A DNA stretch of 25,498 nucleotides from positions 1 through 25,498 of IMG/VR virus record IMGVR_UViG_3300031951_001103. One strand, given 5' to 3'. How positions within the stretch are numbered: the stretch's first letter is position 1; every line of letters starts with the position of its first letter. Both the position numbers and the translations under genes were made by a program. Shown here one piece after another: positions 13,238 to 21,060 of this stretch. Source of the DNA: a virus. The notes under the pieces are model-generated. The model had not been told where the DNA came from and searched no databases. It saw only the letters and a program-made list of their open reading frames with translations.

Positions 13238-13503
13238 AGTTTTGGAATATCCAATGAAAGGTCTTTTGCTTTTGTTTTACCAAATTTCTTTTCAATGTCG
13301 GCCGCTGATACAGTTTGCAAGACGAATTGCTTAAACTCAGCATAATCATTTGAAACTTTCATTGATACAGCACCACCATGGCCATCAGCCATAAACAATG
13401 CACAACCACCACCAACCAATGGTGCAATCTCAACGACTGCCTCTAGATTGATAATTACAGGACACTTCTTATCTAACGAATTCACTTCAATTAACATGGT
13501 CAT
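13234..13503 (-). CDS. Small phage protein, 89 aa
   Basis: The ATG at 13503 overlaps the upstream TGA (ATGA), which supports this start over the Met two codons later. Short beta strands (LIEVNSLDKKCPVIINLEAVVEI) are followed by a Gly-rich turn and a helical YAEFKQFVLQTVSA segment. No function recognised. Confidence 0.65.
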   Translation of the reverse strand: MTMLIEVNSLDKKCPVIINLEAVVEIAPLVGGGCALFMADGHGGAVSMKVSNDYAEFKQFVLQTVSAADIEKKFGKTKAKDLSLDIPKL

Positions 13504-13667
13504 GCTTCTTCTCCTTTGGGTTCACGAATCTTTGCAAACTTAGCCATCTTCTCAGATAGTTCAGCTTCAATATATGATTTTTTCCATAAACTTCTTTTGT
13601 CTGGCGTCATGGTAGCCAATACTCGTTTTGCTGATTTACTTAATTTAAAATCTTTATTTGGTTTCAT
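13500..13667 (-). CDS. Small basic phage protein, 55 aa
   Basis: This short frame is linked by ATGA overlaps on both sides, which is good evidence it is translated. It begins MKPNKDFKLSKSAKRVLATM, has a Lys-rich helical middle (DKRSLWKKSYIEAELSEKM) and ends KGEEA; its last codons contain the AAAGGAG ribosome-binding site of the next gene. Too short for length-limited gene calling. Function unknown. Confidence 0.7.
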   Translation of the reverse strand: MKPNKDFKLSKSAKRVLATMTPDKRSLWKKSYIEAELSEKMAKFAKIREPKGEEA

Positions 13668-13939
13668 TTAATTGCCTTGATGGTTGTATCGGATCTATCA
13701 CAGTCTTTTACACGAATGAGATAAACAGTTTCATCGGAGTATGGACGAACAAAGAAACATTCTCCTTTGATTGACCACACCAAATGGTGTTGAATACTAC
13801 CTTCTATTACGGCAATCGTTGGTGGTTTTCGTACCACATCAACCAAAGAATACAATGAACCTAAACAGGTCACAATCAAAGCAAACACAAATAAACCAAT
13901 GGCGTGTTTGCCTACCCATGCATACAATTTATCAAACAT
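13664..13939 (-). CDS. Small membrane-anchored protein, 91 aa
   Basis: The start is taken at the ATG at 13939 (MFDKLYAW), six bases after GGAG; an in-frame ATG four codons earlier is less well placed. A single hydrophobic span at about 13-34 (AIGLFVFALIVTCLGSLYSLV) is followed by a roughly 55-residue polar domain with two Cys. Coupled to the genes on both sides. No family recognised. Confidence 0.65.
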   Translation of the reverse strand: MFDKLYAWVGKHAIGLFVFALIVTCLGSLYSLVDVVRKPPTIAVIEGSIQHHLVWSIKGECFFVRPYSDETVYLIRVKDCDRSDTTIKAIK

Positions 13940-14174
13940 TAAAAACTCCATTCACATATAATAGATATAGTATAACAAAAGCCACAGCAAATGTCAATAG
14001 TCCAATGGTAAAGAACCAAGATACTTTTTGGTAATATTCCACTTCTAACTCCAACATATCACGCTGACCAAGTAACATAGGTTGGCATTCATTCTCACCA
14101 CCCATTAACTCTATGGTTTTCTTGGCATTGGCCAATCGTAATTTTGCTACATACAGATAGTAATAGGCTAACAT
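13932..14174 (-). CDS. Small membrane protein, 80 aa
   Basis: The frame is open to 14246, but the ATG at 14174 lies one base after the preceding stop and is the likely start. The protein begins MLAYYYLYVAKLRLANAKKT, has a polar centre (MGGENECQPML) and ends in a long hydrophobic span (WFFTIGLLTFAVAFVILYLLY). Overlaps the next gene by eight bases. Function unknown. Confidence 0.6.
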   Translation of the reverse strand: MLAYYYLYVAKLRLANAKKTIELMGGENECQPMLLGQRDMLELEVEYYQKVSWFFTIGLLTFAVAFVILYLLYVNGVFNV

Positions 14175-14175
14175 A

Positions 14176-14856
14176 TTAGTCCCAAAGGTTCTCGTAATAC
14201 TTACCAAACAATCTAAATGCGTTACGCTTTCTATCATTGTGTGCATTTAGTCCATCCCAATCAACCTTAGGTCCAACATAGTTCTCGTCCCAAGGCAATT
14301 TATCACCACAATCGGTGTAATCAAAGAACTTGGACTCAGGATCATCCTGAACTTTCTGTTCAAATGCCCAAATCATTTCATCAAGCACCCATGCCCAGCG
14401 TTTATGAATGAGTGTATCTTCATCCATATCCAACATTTGAATATCAGGATTAGAATGGCGTTTTGATTTTGTTTTTCTTTTTGGACTACGCAACTCAGCA
14501 GGCACATCTTCATCATCAATCCATGGCGAACCATGTGATTCTTCTCTCAATTGTTTGAGCATTGGTAGAATGATATAAGACAAGGTGTAATCCATTGACC
14601 ATGTATCATATCGGTCAATCTTTACATACTTAATTGGTGGGTGAATAAAGTCTAATACAGATTGAATCACTTCACAAATAGGTTTAATATACTTTGTGCA
14701 TTTCTCAACCCATACAGGATGATCCACATAATCTTCATCTGCAATCACACCTTTATTACGACCACATTTACTCCAATCTGTCCAGAAAAAGATATATTCT
14801 AGAATAGTATATGGAGAAATCCAATGGCTACGATAGCCACTTAAATAAACTTTCAC
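14176..14856 (-). CDS. Conserved T4-like phage protein of unknown function, 226 aa
   Basis: The start is a GTG at 14856 preceded by AGGAGATAAAAA and overlapping the previous stop (GTGA). The MKVYLSGYRSHWISPYTILE start is one I recognise from other aquatic T4-like phages. The protein is rich in Trp, Tyr and acidic residues, with a basic linker (SPKRKTKSKRHSN) near residue 128 and WAWVLDEMIWAFE after it. No enzymatic motif seen. Confidence 0.75.
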   Translation of the reverse strand: MKVYLSGYRSHWISPYTILEYIFFWTDWSKCGRNKGVIADEDYVDHPVWVEKCTKYIKPICEVIQSVLDFIHPPIKYVKIDRYDTWSMDYTLSYIILPMLKQLREESHGSPWIDDEDVPAELRSPKRKTKSKRHSNPDIQMLDMDEDTLIHKRWAWVLDEMIWAFEQKVQDDPESKFFDYTDCGDKLPWDENYVGPKVDWDGLNAHNDRKRNAFRLFGKYYENLWD

Positions 14857-15356
14857 TTTTTATCTCCTGTTGGGAATGGCCAACTAGACGGTGCCAGTTC
14901 GCCATCAAATTCAATTGGTTTAAAATATCTATCATGCAATTCTTCCATGATAGTCATCACTTGTTCGGTATTTAATTCTGTATCTTCTAATCGTTCTTCT
15001 AAATCTAAAATTTCCCACTCATCGTTTTCTACATCATGCCACACCCAAATACAAACTTCTTCTTTTGGTCTATGTATCAGGCACCATGGTGTGAATTCAT
15101 GTTCAGGAAATACAAAGCCTTCGGTCAAGGCATCTTTGTGAATAAAGACGGCAAAAGATTCCATGTTCTTATTGCCACCTTCAATGTATTCTTCATCCGT
15201 TTCAAGGTCACCATAACCATCAAAAATAATTTTCATTTCTTCAACACTTGAAACATTCTCACCAATCTCCGATCCTTCATCAGAATCGTGGTACATGGCA
15301 TTCAAATGATGTTGTAGTAATTCTTCAAATCGTTCATAATCATATTCGTATCGCAT
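14853..15356 (-). CDS. Acidic phage protein, 167 aa
   Basis: A strongly acidic soluble protein starting MRYEYDYERFEELLQHHLN, with beta-type stretches in the middle (CLIHRPKEEVCIWVWHDVEND) and a helical LEERLEDTELNTEQVMTI segment. Linked by GTGA to the next gene. No family recognised. Confidence 0.7.
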   Translation of the reverse strand: MRYEYDYERFEELLQHHLNAMYHDSDEGSEIGENVSSVEEMKIIFDGYGDLETDEEYIEGGNKNMESFAVFIHKDALTEGFVFPEHEFTPWCLIHRPKEEVCIWVWHDVENDEWEILDLEERLEDTELNTEQVMTIMEELHDRYFKPIEFDGELAPSSWPFPTGDKK

Positions 15357-15357
15357 A

Positions 15358-16194
15358 CTATACTTTCAGTAATTGTGATAGTGTATAAGTGGATTCCATG
15401 TATGATGATGGATTATCCAATACACTACATTCTAAATCACCTTCTCGTCTTTGGCAATAGTTTATTTGAAAATTGCAATTGTTTACCAGTTTAAAGGTAT
15501 CTACCATTTGTCTAACAGTATGACCTTTACCATGTCCTAGGTTTTCTAATGAATTGGCAGGTGTTTCAATTGCTTTTTGAATAGAATGGCATATTTCATT
15601 CACATGAACATAATCTCTAACAGGTGTGCCATCTGGTGTATTGTAATCACCACCATATAAATTGAATGAACCTGTTTCTTTTGCTTTCATTAAGTTATAC
15701 ATCAACCCATCCATATTGGTGGGTGCAATCCCATCAGACCCAATCACATTATAAAATCTGAATGAAGTGAAAGTCTTTGTATTTTCAATGCAATATCTTC
15801 CTACTATATCTTCAGCACAACGCTTACTCAAGGCATATGGGTTGATGGGATTAGCGGCTGTGCCTGTCGATGCAAACACAAAATTCTTGTAATTTAAATT
15901 CGTTAATACATTATGTGTACCATTAATATTGGTATCATAATACTCATATGGTTTTAATACTGATTCATTTACTTTGACCAATGCGGCCAAATGAACCACA
16001 GTATCAAACTCATCAGAATAACATAATTGATAATCATTTGTAATATCATATTGAAGAAATTGTTTGGGTAACAAATAATCATTCAAACATGGTTTAATAT
16101 CAGTACCAAACACCTCGTATCCTTCCTTTTTGAGGAGCTTTACAAGGTGTTGGCCAATATAACCAGAACTACCGGTTATCAATACTTTTTTCAT
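15358..16194 (-). CDS. NAD-dependent nucleotide-sugar epimerase (GalE-like, extended SDR)
   Basis: This 278-residue protein has the N-terminal Rossmann motif TGSSGYIG (G8, G11, G14), an acidic residue after the second strand (D32), VVHLAALVKV, and the catalytic FASTGTA with Y120 and K124 (NPYALSKRC). YNVIGSDG and the late GTPVRDYVHVNE block are typical of UDP-glucose 4-epimerase relatives. It should interconvert UDP-sugars, perhaps feeding glycosylation of phage or host surface sugars. Somewhat shorter than cellular GalE (about 330-340). Starts by TAATG overlap with the rubrerythrin stop. Confidence 0.9.
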   Translation of the reverse strand: MKKVLITGSSGYIGQHLVKLLKKEGYEVFGTDIKPCLNDYLLPKQFLQYDITNDYQLCYSDEFDTVVHLAALVKVNESVLKPYEYYDTNINGTHNVLTNLNYKNFVFASTGTAANPINPYALSKRCAEDIVGRYCIENTKTFTSFRFYNVIGSDGIAPTNMDGLMYNLMKAKETGSFNLYGGDYNTPDGTPVRDYVHVNEICHSIQKAIETPANSLENLGHGKGHTVRQMVDTFKLVNNCNFQINYCQRREGDLECSVLDNPSSYMESTYTLSQLLKV

Positions 16195-16634
16195 TAAGCT
16201 TGTTCTGCTTTATGTGCTTCTAATGTTTTACGGAACTTATTGGCATGACTACGCTCTGCTTTGGCTAATGTTTCAAACCAATCAGCAATCTCATCAAAGC
16301 CTTCATCACGAGCGGTCTTTGCCATACCAGGATACATATCGCTGTATTCATGAGTTTCACCGTGAATTGCAGACTCTAATGCTTCTGCTACGGTTGCAGC
16401 CGATAGACCAGTACCTGGATCTCCAGCACCACCAGTCAATAGATATTCCATGTGTCCATGTGCATGACCTGTTTCACCTTCAGCGGTAGAACGGAACACA
16501 GCGGCTACATCTGGTGAGCCTGCCACATCGGCCATGTTTGCAAAATACAAATAACGGCGATTTGCTTGTGATTCACCTGCAAATGCTTCTTTCAATGCTG
16601 CTTCGGTACGAGTACCTTTTACTGATTTTGCCAT
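16194..16634 (-). CDS. Rubrerythrin (diiron peroxidase)
   Basis: This 146-residue four-helix-bundle protein carries the diiron ligands of rubrerythrin: E21 ([10 protein letters not shown]), E54 and H57 (EGETGH), E93 (HGETHEY) and E127 with H130 (KAERSH). Rubrerythrins reduce hydrogen peroxide, taking electrons from rubredoxin. This form lacks the C-terminal rubredoxin domain of classical members, and a separate rubredoxin-like gene lies directly upstream in the same unit. Ala- and Gly-rich composition is unlike the surrounding phage proteins, suggesting a bacterial origin. AAGGAG lies just before the start, overlapping the rubredoxin stop. Confidence 0.93.
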   Translation of the reverse strand: MAKSVKGTRTEAALKEAFAGESQANRRYLYFANMADVAGSPDVAAVFRSTAEGETGHAHGHMEYLLTGGAGDPGTGLSAATVAEALESAIHGETHEYSDMYPGMAKTARDEGFDEIADWFETLAKAERSHANKFRKTLEAHKAEQA

Positions 16635-16635
16635 A

Positions 16636-16782
16636 CTATTTCTCCTTTACTGTTGAATAATATTCATCTTTAAAACAACCACATTCTGGACAAGTAAAGA
16701 GGTCAGATAACTCCTCAAACTTGCCTTCTTTTTCATCATCGTGGACATGGCCACAAACTAAACAAATATACTGCAATTCCAT
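16636..16782 (-). CDS. Rubredoxin-like protein, 48 aa
   Basis: The ATG at 16782 has AAAGGAGATAAT directly upstream. Two CxxC knuckles, C7-X2-C10-G (CLVCGH) and C31-X2-C34-G (CPECGC), form a rubredoxin iron site, separated by an acidic loop including FEELSDLFT. It is slightly shorter than typical rubredoxins (about 52-54 aa). It ends one base before the rubrerythrin gene and should be its electron donor. Too short for length-limited gene calling. Confidence 0.88.
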   Translation of the reverse strand: MELQYICLVCGHVHDDEKEGKFEELSDLFTCPECGCFKDEYYSTVKEK

Positions 16783-16888
16783 ATTATCTCCTTTAATAGT
16801 TAAAAACTAACAATAATATGTATTCATAGTTTAACTCAATTATATGGTTTTGTCTAATGATATTTTTATATGTTCCTAATCAATAAAA
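16783..16888. other. AT-rich intergenic region before the rubredoxin operon
   Basis: About 105 bases without a gene. On the minus strand there are TATAAT (16833-16828 approx.), TATAAAAAT and TTGAGT elements, but none gives a good -35/-10 pair at 16-18 bases, so a promoter is likely here but cannot be placed. Confidence 0.35.
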
Positions 16889-17257
16889 TCAATCACCAGT
16901 CCACCATTCAATTTTAGGATTTGCTCTTTCATACAATTCAACCAATTCTTCTAATGTCCACATAAAATCAGTTTCAAATGTATTCAACCATTTACCAAAT
17001 CGGTGCCAATCTTCTGCCTTCATTGGCGGTACACCAATCTCATCACCAAATTGACCTAAATCTTCACCACGACAATCAATACGGCCACAGGAATATTCTT
17101 GTGTAATATTGTCATATTCAAATACATCACCAGCTTTTCGGCCAGTTAATTGTGAATCTTCGGTTAATGTTCTACTCACTCTTTCGGTGAGTCCACGGTC
17201 TCTATACCATTGTAGATTGGCCACGCCCATCCAGTTGGTACTATACCTCACAGGCAT
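16889..17257 (-). CDS. Conserved phage protein, 122 aa
   Basis: A Trp-rich soluble protein beginning MPVRYSTNWMGVANLQWYRDRG and ending TLEELVELYERANPKIEWW. The middle contains SCGRIDCRGEDLGQFG with two Cys. It overlaps the preceding gene by 17 bases. No enzymatic motif recognised. Confidence 0.7.
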   Translation of the reverse strand: MPVRYSTNWMGVANLQWYRDRGLTERVSRTLTEDSQLTGRKAGDVFEYDNITQEYSCGRIDCRGEDLGQFGDEIGVPPMKAEDWHRFGKWLNTFETDFMWTLEELVELYERANPKIEWWTGD

Positions 17258-17573
17258 AATTTAATTCCTTCCAATTTGTATTCTCAGGCATTATTTCAAT
17301 TTTGTATTCGGCCTTATCAATGAAATTGGCCAATACACTGCCGCCATATCCGTTGGTGCCGTATGACATTTTATGACAACGATATACACTACCAGAGTAT
17401 CCATTGAACATAAAATATGATTCATCTTCTCCTACACTTTTGATACCACTATTCATCTGCCATGAATCGGAGCCAGCATAGCCACCATACCAGCAGGCGA
17501 ATACTTTATATAAAGTTTCTTTGTCGGTTGTAATCTTCACAACAACCCATCTATCAGGCGTATAATCACTCAT
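17241..17573 (-). CDS. Phage protein of unknown function, 110 aa
   Basis: Beta-rich and Gly/Tyr-rich (CWYGGYAGSDSWQMNSGIKS, FNGYSGSVYRCHKM), with no signal peptide. It overlaps both neighbours by a few bases, which supports translation. No family recognised. Confidence 0.7.
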   Translation of the reverse strand: MSDYTPDRWVVVKITTDKETLYKVFACWYGGYAGSDSWQMNSGIKSVGEDESYFMFNGYSGSVYRCHKMSYGTNGYGGSVLANFIDKAEYKIEIMPENTNWKELNYACEV

Positions 17574-17895
17574 CTACTTTTTCAATCTTCAATATTTTAC
17601 CATCCATGAATAGAGCTTTGTATTCTATCCAGTTATCATCCTTCCAACCACCATTCTCTTTATCTTCACGGTAGAATCGGACCAGTCCATCAAACTTATC
17701 ACACATATCCCAGCGTTCATTGAACTTTCTTAGATAACCACCTAAAATACCATCATCGTCATCTATCCATTCGGCATCATAGTTTTCATACCAAAGAATA
17801 TTATTCTCAATCTTATAGTTATCACACGCTTGAGCAGGAGTATCTTTGGTTTGATACTCCTGTCCTTCATAATGTATGTAATCAAACATTCCCAT
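17566..17895 (-). CDS. Conserved phage protein (MGMFDYI family), 109 aa
   Basis: Begins MGMFDYIHYEGQEYQTKDTP, a start I recognise from many phage hypothetical proteins, often followed by an acidic middle (AEWIDDDDGIL). The ATG abuts the preceding TAA, and GGAGG lies within the previous gene's last codons. Function unknown. Confidence 0.75.
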   Translation of the reverse strand: MGMFDYIHYEGQEYQTKDTPAQACDNYKIENNILWYENYDAEWIDDDDGILGGYLRKFNERWDMCDKFDGLVRFYREDKENGGWKDDNWIEYKALFMDGKILKIEKVDE

Positions 17896-18771
17896 TTAAA
17901 CCTCCAAATATCTCAATTTAAATTCTTTTGCTCTTTGCTCATGACCAATATAACCACGAGGATTACAAACCACTCTAGTGTCACCAACCATATAATCAGA
18001 TACATTGTGCATATGACCATGAGTCCACAGTTTGATTTGTGGCCTATCTAGAATAAACTCGGACAAATCAGATGCAAACGCACCATTCATTAGTGTATCA
18101 TGCCTATAACAATTAGCAATACTAATTGGTGATGGTGCATGGTGTGTTACCACAACATACTGTTTTGTTTTATTTTCAGTAGTAATCTTTATGTAGTTCA
18201 TCATTTTCTTATGGTCTTCCACAGAATCTTCTGGTGACCACTTTGAAGGTGACTGATAATGATCCACACTTTTAACAATCAAAGTACCATCTTCGTTACG
18301 CTCATTTTCATGGTAAACATTTCTTTTATGTTGAACCATGCGATTGCTATTTTTAATTACTTGAAAATCACTCATGCCTTTGCTGCAATGCCACAAGGTC
18401 AATGGATCGCCTTTGTTCATATCAGTCCATAATGTACCAGCAACAAAGGTCACATCATTATGTTCCCATGTTTCTTTTTCTAACACATGAATATTAGGCA
18501 AATCGGCCAACTCTGCTTTCAGTCTATCATATGTCTTAGCAATATCAAAATCATAATGCTCGTGGTTGCCCATCACATATACAACCTGAGGAAATTGGAA
18601 TGAACACCGCTTAAAGAAATCTTTGACCTTCATTCTTTCTTTTGGCTTATTCTTAAATTGACTGGCGGTACAAATGTCACCACTCAAAACGAGAACGTCA
18701 GCATTCTCCTCATTTTTTAAAAAGAGGTCACCGAATTCCAAGTGAATATCGGATGCTAACGCAATCTTCAT
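17896..18771 (-). CDS. Calcineurin-like metallophosphoesterase
   Basis: This 291-residue protein shows the dimetal phosphoesterase motifs in order: LASDIHLEF (D8, H10), VLSGDICT (D32), YVMGNHEHYDF (N69, H70), VVTHHAPSP (about 209) and KLWTHGHMH (about 250-257). The enzyme hydrolyses a phosphomono- or diester; phage members may act on nucleic acid ends or signalling nucleotides. Starts by a one-base overlap with the preceding stop (TAATG). Substrate not predictable. Confidence 0.9.
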   Translation of the reverse strand: MKIALASDIHLEFGDLFLKNEENADVLVLSGDICTASQFKNKPKERMKVKDFFKRCSFQFPQVVYVMGNHEHYDFDIAKTYDRLKAELADLPNIHVLEKETWEHNDVTFVAGTLWTDMNKGDPLTLWHCSKGMSDFQVIKNSNRMVQHKRNVYHENERNEDGTLIVKSVDHYQSPSKWSPEDSVEDHKKMMNYIKITTENKTKQYVVVTHHAPSPISIANCYRHDTLMNGAFASDLSEFILDRPQIKLWTHGHMHNVSDYMVGDTRVVCNPRGYIGHEQRAKEFKLRYLEV

Positions 18772-18995
18772 TAATGTACCTGTTTTCTTTCTTGTTCATT
18801 ATCACCAATAATATCTTTTGGTGATTCTAATAGTTTTAAATAATCTTGTTCTACATTGGCCTCTTTGGCCAACCATGTTAATCGTGCTAATATAACGGCA
18901 GTCAGATTCAATGGATGAATTTCAAATGTGGTCAACCATTTTAATATTTCGGTATCCACATCCATTGACAACTGTTCCAACATTTCATCGTCCAT
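18771..18995 (-). CDS. Small phage protein, 74 aa
   Basis: Acidic N-terminus (MDDEMLEQLSMDVDTEIL) and a hydrophobic helical middle (LNLTAVILARLTWLAKEA) that may be an amphipathic or buried helix. Coupled by TAATG to both neighbours. No family recognised. Confidence 0.65.
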   Translation of the reverse strand: MDDEMLEQLSMDVDTEILKWLTTFEIHPLNLTAVILARLTWLAKEANVEQDYLKLLESPKDIIGDNEQERKQVH

Positions 18996-19240
18996 TATTT
19001 CTTTTCCATAATAGATTTGATTAGTGCATTTGCTTCAGGAAATCCTTGTTTCTCTCGACTTTCAACTGCCGCTTCAATTAGATTGAATTGTGTTTCATGC
19101 AACATTGATAGAAATTTAGGAATGTCAGCACGACCTATTTGAATACGAACAGGTTTTTGTGGCATTGCATACACTTTGCCATACCTGGTTTTTCCATTGG
19201 ATGAAATATACTTACTGTATTCTGGTTTATCGTTTGGCAT
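18995..19240 (-). CDS. Small basic phage protein, 81 aa
   Basis: Begins MPNDKPEYSKYISSNGKTRYG and has PQKPVRIQIGRADIPKFLSML and a helical C-terminus (FPEANALIKSIMEKK). Its start overlaps the end of the previous gene by 14 bases. Function unknown. Confidence 0.65.
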   Translation of the reverse strand: MPNDKPEYSKYISSNGKTRYGKVYAMPQKPVRIQIGRADIPKFLSMLHETQFNLIEAAVESREKQGFPEANALIKSIMEKK

Positions 19241-19520
19241 TTTTCTTCTCTGCTTTCTCTAATTGCTCACGCAAGGCAGCACATTCTTCTTCAAGCATTT
19301 TGTTTTTACGAACTTCTGCCATCATTACATCTTCAAATAAATTCCACAATTTATTAAATTTAATTTCATATGTATTGGCCGTACCAAGAATATGATTTGA
19401 AACATCTTCTCTGGTAAATTCTAACCAACCTTCAAATAGGCCTTCATCAAGCTCTTTGAGGTCATCAACAACATTCCAACACTTTATAATCTGTTGTTCA
19501 AAATCAAATCTATCACTCAT
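19227..19520 (-). CDS. Small phage protein with C-terminal coiled coil, 97 aa
   Basis: The first 60 residues are helical and acidic (CWNVVDDLKELDEGLFEGWL); the last 30 (KMLEEECAALREQLEKAEKK) fit a coiled coil, suggesting an oligomer. It follows the tRNA-Tyr gene by 16 bases. No family recognised. Confidence 0.7.
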   Translation of the reverse strand: MSDRFDFEQQIIKCWNVVDDLKELDEGLFEGWLEFTREDVSNHILGTANTYEIKFNKLWNLFEDVMMAEVRKNKMLEEECAALREQLEKAEKKNAKR

Positions 19521-19536
19521 TATTATTCCTTAATAG

Positions 19537-19622
19537 TGGTGGGCAAGGATGGATTCGAACCAACTCAGCCGTAGGCAACAGATTTACAGTCTGCCGTAAC
19601 TCTCCAACTTTACCGCTTGCCC
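19537..19622 (-). tRNA. tRNA-Tyr (anticodon GUA)
   Basis: An 86-base cloverleaf. Acceptor strands GGGCAAG (5', ending at 19622) and CTTGCCC pair fully, followed by A and an encoded CCA (TGG at 19537-19539 on the plus strand). The anticodon arm is CAGA-CTGTAAA-TCTG with anticodon GTA. A long variable arm (GCC-TAC-GGC) marks the bacterial class II tRNA-Tyr. The T-arm contains GGTTCGAATCC. It lies inside a leftward gene array and probably is cut from a polycistronic transcript. Confidence 0.95.
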
Positions 19623-19628
19623 AATATA

Positions 19629-19796
19629 TCATTGCGGTGAATACTGCTTCATCCATTCCAACAGAATGGCTTTTGCTTCTCTGCGGTCAATATCAAATGC
19701 CTGTTCCAAATAAGGACCAGCACCAAACATATTGGTTACACCCGATTCACGCAAGGTGTCCAAGTATTCAAACATTTCACTTTTATCAATAGTCAT
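19629..19796 (-). CDS. Small conserved phage protein, 55 aa
   Basis: The ATG at 19796 comes two bases after the preceding TAA. The product reads MTIDKSEMFEYLDTLRESG, then VTNMFGAGPYLEQAF, ending in a helical KAILLEWMKQYS; this start is familiar from small proteins of other aquatic T4-like phages. It ends seven bases before the tRNA-Tyr. Too short for length-limited gene calling. Function unknown. Confidence 0.75.
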   Translation of the reverse strand: MTIDKSEMFEYLDTLRESGVTNMFGAGPYLEQAFDIDRREAKAILLEWMKQYSPQ

Positions 19797-19798
19797 AA

Positions 19799-20041
19799 TT
19801 AATCCAATAAAGTCATATACGCTTCACAATTGTTCTCCATAAACCAATCAAGGCCTTTGCGAACACCTTTATAATCCCCCATCAACTCACAACCTTTGAG
19901 GTAATCATATACTGCTACTTCATCAGGTGTGAGCATTACACTCTCACCACTAAATGGATTCTCAACACGAACTGGCTCAGAATCCAAAACCATAATACCT
20001 GGAAAAATATCTTTAATTGATTTTTGTAACGATTTTTTCAT
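19799..20041 (-). CDS. Small phage protein, 80 aa
   Basis: MKKSLQKSIKDIFPGIMVLDS is followed by VENPFSGESVMLTPDEVAVYDY and a helical end (GVRKGLDWFMENNCEAYMTLL). Strong AAGGAGC ribosome-binding site. It is the first gene after the promoter at 20099-20072. No family recognised. Confidence 0.7.
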   Translation of the reverse strand: MKKSLQKSIKDIFPGIMVLDSEPVRVENPFSGESVMLTPDEVAVYDYLKGCELMGDYKGVRKGLDWFMENNCEAYMTLLD

Positions 20042-20071
20042 AACGAAAGCTCCTTGTCAATTTGAACTACC

Positions 20072-20099
20072 ATTATAACATAACCACGGAGATAATCAA
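20072..20099 (-). promoter_or_regulatory. Phage early-type promoter (shared motif)
   Basis: TTGATT (20099-20094), 16 bases, then TATAAT (20077-20072), with GTGGT in the spacer and GGTAG directly after the -10. The same extended pattern occurs at 22766-22739 and 25171-25144. It would drive the 80-aa and 55-aa genes, tRNA-Tyr and genes beyond. Confidence 0.8.
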
Positions 20100-20127
20100 G
20101 CCATCTGTTGTGTGGATACAACAATTT

Positions 20128-20307
20128 TCAGTCGATTAGGAGCGCCTCTGGTGAGAGTAGACCTATGACTATGAGCCCTAGTGCTATGGCACAGAATATG
20201 AGACCTCCAAGCGCTTCTGGTGAGAAGTCTAGTGTATTTCTACACGAGAATTCTATGCCAGCGGCAAAAGCACAAAACAATGCAAAGATTAAAAGAATAA
20301 CCGACAT
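20128..20307 (-). CDS. Small membrane protein, 59 aa, two spans
   Basis: The ATG at 20307 directly follows the TAA of the 117-aa gene. Two hydrophobic spans (about 1-18, MSVILLIFALFCAFAAG; and 33-51, ALGGLIFCAIALGLIVIGL) flank a short polar loop with FSCRNTLDFSP. The repeated SPEAL in both halves (SPEALGG and SPEALLID) is a curious feature. A longer plus-strand frame overlaps it, but context and orientation favour this one. Function unknown. Confidence 0.65.
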   Translation of the reverse strand: MSVILLIFALFCAFAAGIEFSCRNTLDFSPEALGGLIFCAIALGLIVIGLLSPEALLID

Positions 20308-20661
20308 TTATGGCCATATTCTATGTTTTTCGGCAATGTGCTCACGGCCATCATATTCTTCAATTTGCCACTCTACACCATCAGGAATTTCCACAATTCT
20401 AAGTGTAGATGCCCAACCATTGGCATCATCACCAAAATATTCAATTACAGAAATTAAATCTGGATCATTTCGTGGTGTGTAATAATCATATTGTGAAATG
20501 AAATACTTGTCCTCACCAGCATGGCCTTTAACATAGTAATTTGAACAACCAAATACTGCCTTAGCTTTTTCAAAGCGAATACCTTTTTTCTCCAAAAGAG
20601 ATTCAAAGGCCTTATCAGAGAGGCCAAAACCACCAAAGTCAACATTGATAGCAATTTTCAT
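20308..20661 (-). CDS. Conserved phage/bacterial hypothetical protein, 117 aa
   Basis: Begins MKIAINVDFGGFGLSDKAFE, a start I have seen in hypothetical proteins of phages and bacteria. The mid-part RNDPDLISVIEYFGDDANGW and the end IPDGVEWQIEEYDGREHIAE also look conserved. Soluble mixed fold. Coupled by ATGA to the gene before. No function known to me. Confidence 0.75.
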   Translation of the reverse strand: MKIAINVDFGGFGLSDKAFESLLEKKGIRFEKAKAVFGCSNYYVKGHAGEDKYFISQYDYYTPRNDPDLISVIEYFGDDANGWASTLRIVEIPDGVEWQIEEYDGREHIAEKHRIWP

Positions 20662-20840
20662 TTTGTTAATTCATCCACAATTTTTCTAAATTCTTCTTCG
20701 GTCATTTTCTCATAAGGAGAATAATTCAACATCTTTGAACCATTCATACCATAGGCATAATGGAAGATTTTACAATTATCTTCCTCTTCTTCAATGCTAA
20801 ACCAATAACTATAATCTTTATAATGCCAAATACTTCTCAT
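20658..20840 (-). CDS. Small phage protein, 60 aa
   Basis: Aromatic- and acid-rich: MRSIWHYKDYSYWFSIEEEED, then YAYGMNGSKMLNYSP and MTEEEFRKIVDEL. The ATG comes one base after the preceding stop, and the stop overlaps the next start by ATGA. Function unknown. Confidence 0.65.
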   Translation of the reverse strand: MRSIWHYKDYSYWFSIEEEEDNCKIFHYAYGMNGSKMLNYSPYEKMTEEEFRKIVDELTK

Positions 20841-20841
20841 G

Positions 20842-21060
20842 TTATCTCAACTCATATTGTTTATATATTAAATTTCCCTGTTGCTTTGCATACTTCACAA
20901 ACTCTTTTGGTTTGCAAGAGGCAACAAGTTTAGTACCAACCTCTTTGAAAACATTATTGTAATACGATTCTTTGACAGAACAATCCACTTTCATATCATA
21001 CTGCGAATGCACCTGATAATTATGTGGTGTGTTCAAATAGAATATTAAGATCCAACCCAT
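20842..21060 (-). CDS. Small phage protein, 72 aa
   Basis: A short hydrophobic start (MGWILIFYLNTP) could be a membrane anchor or weak signal. Two cysteines (C27, C49) lie in the remaining basic domain (VASCKPKEFVKYAKQQG). The ribosome-binding site AGGAG follows the paired hairpins at 21075-21136. No family recognised. Confidence 0.6.
   Translation of the reverse strand: MGWILIFYLNTPHNYQVHSQYDMKVDCSVKESYYNNVFKEVGTKLVASCKPKEFVKYAKQQGNLIYKQYELR

Noticed and set aside
20108-20482. Rightward frame of 124 codons
   Set aside because: It lies opposite two well-supported leftward genes (117 aa and a 59-aa membrane protein), crosses their boundary, lacks a ribosome-binding site and is Ser/Pro-rich as expected of a shadow frame.
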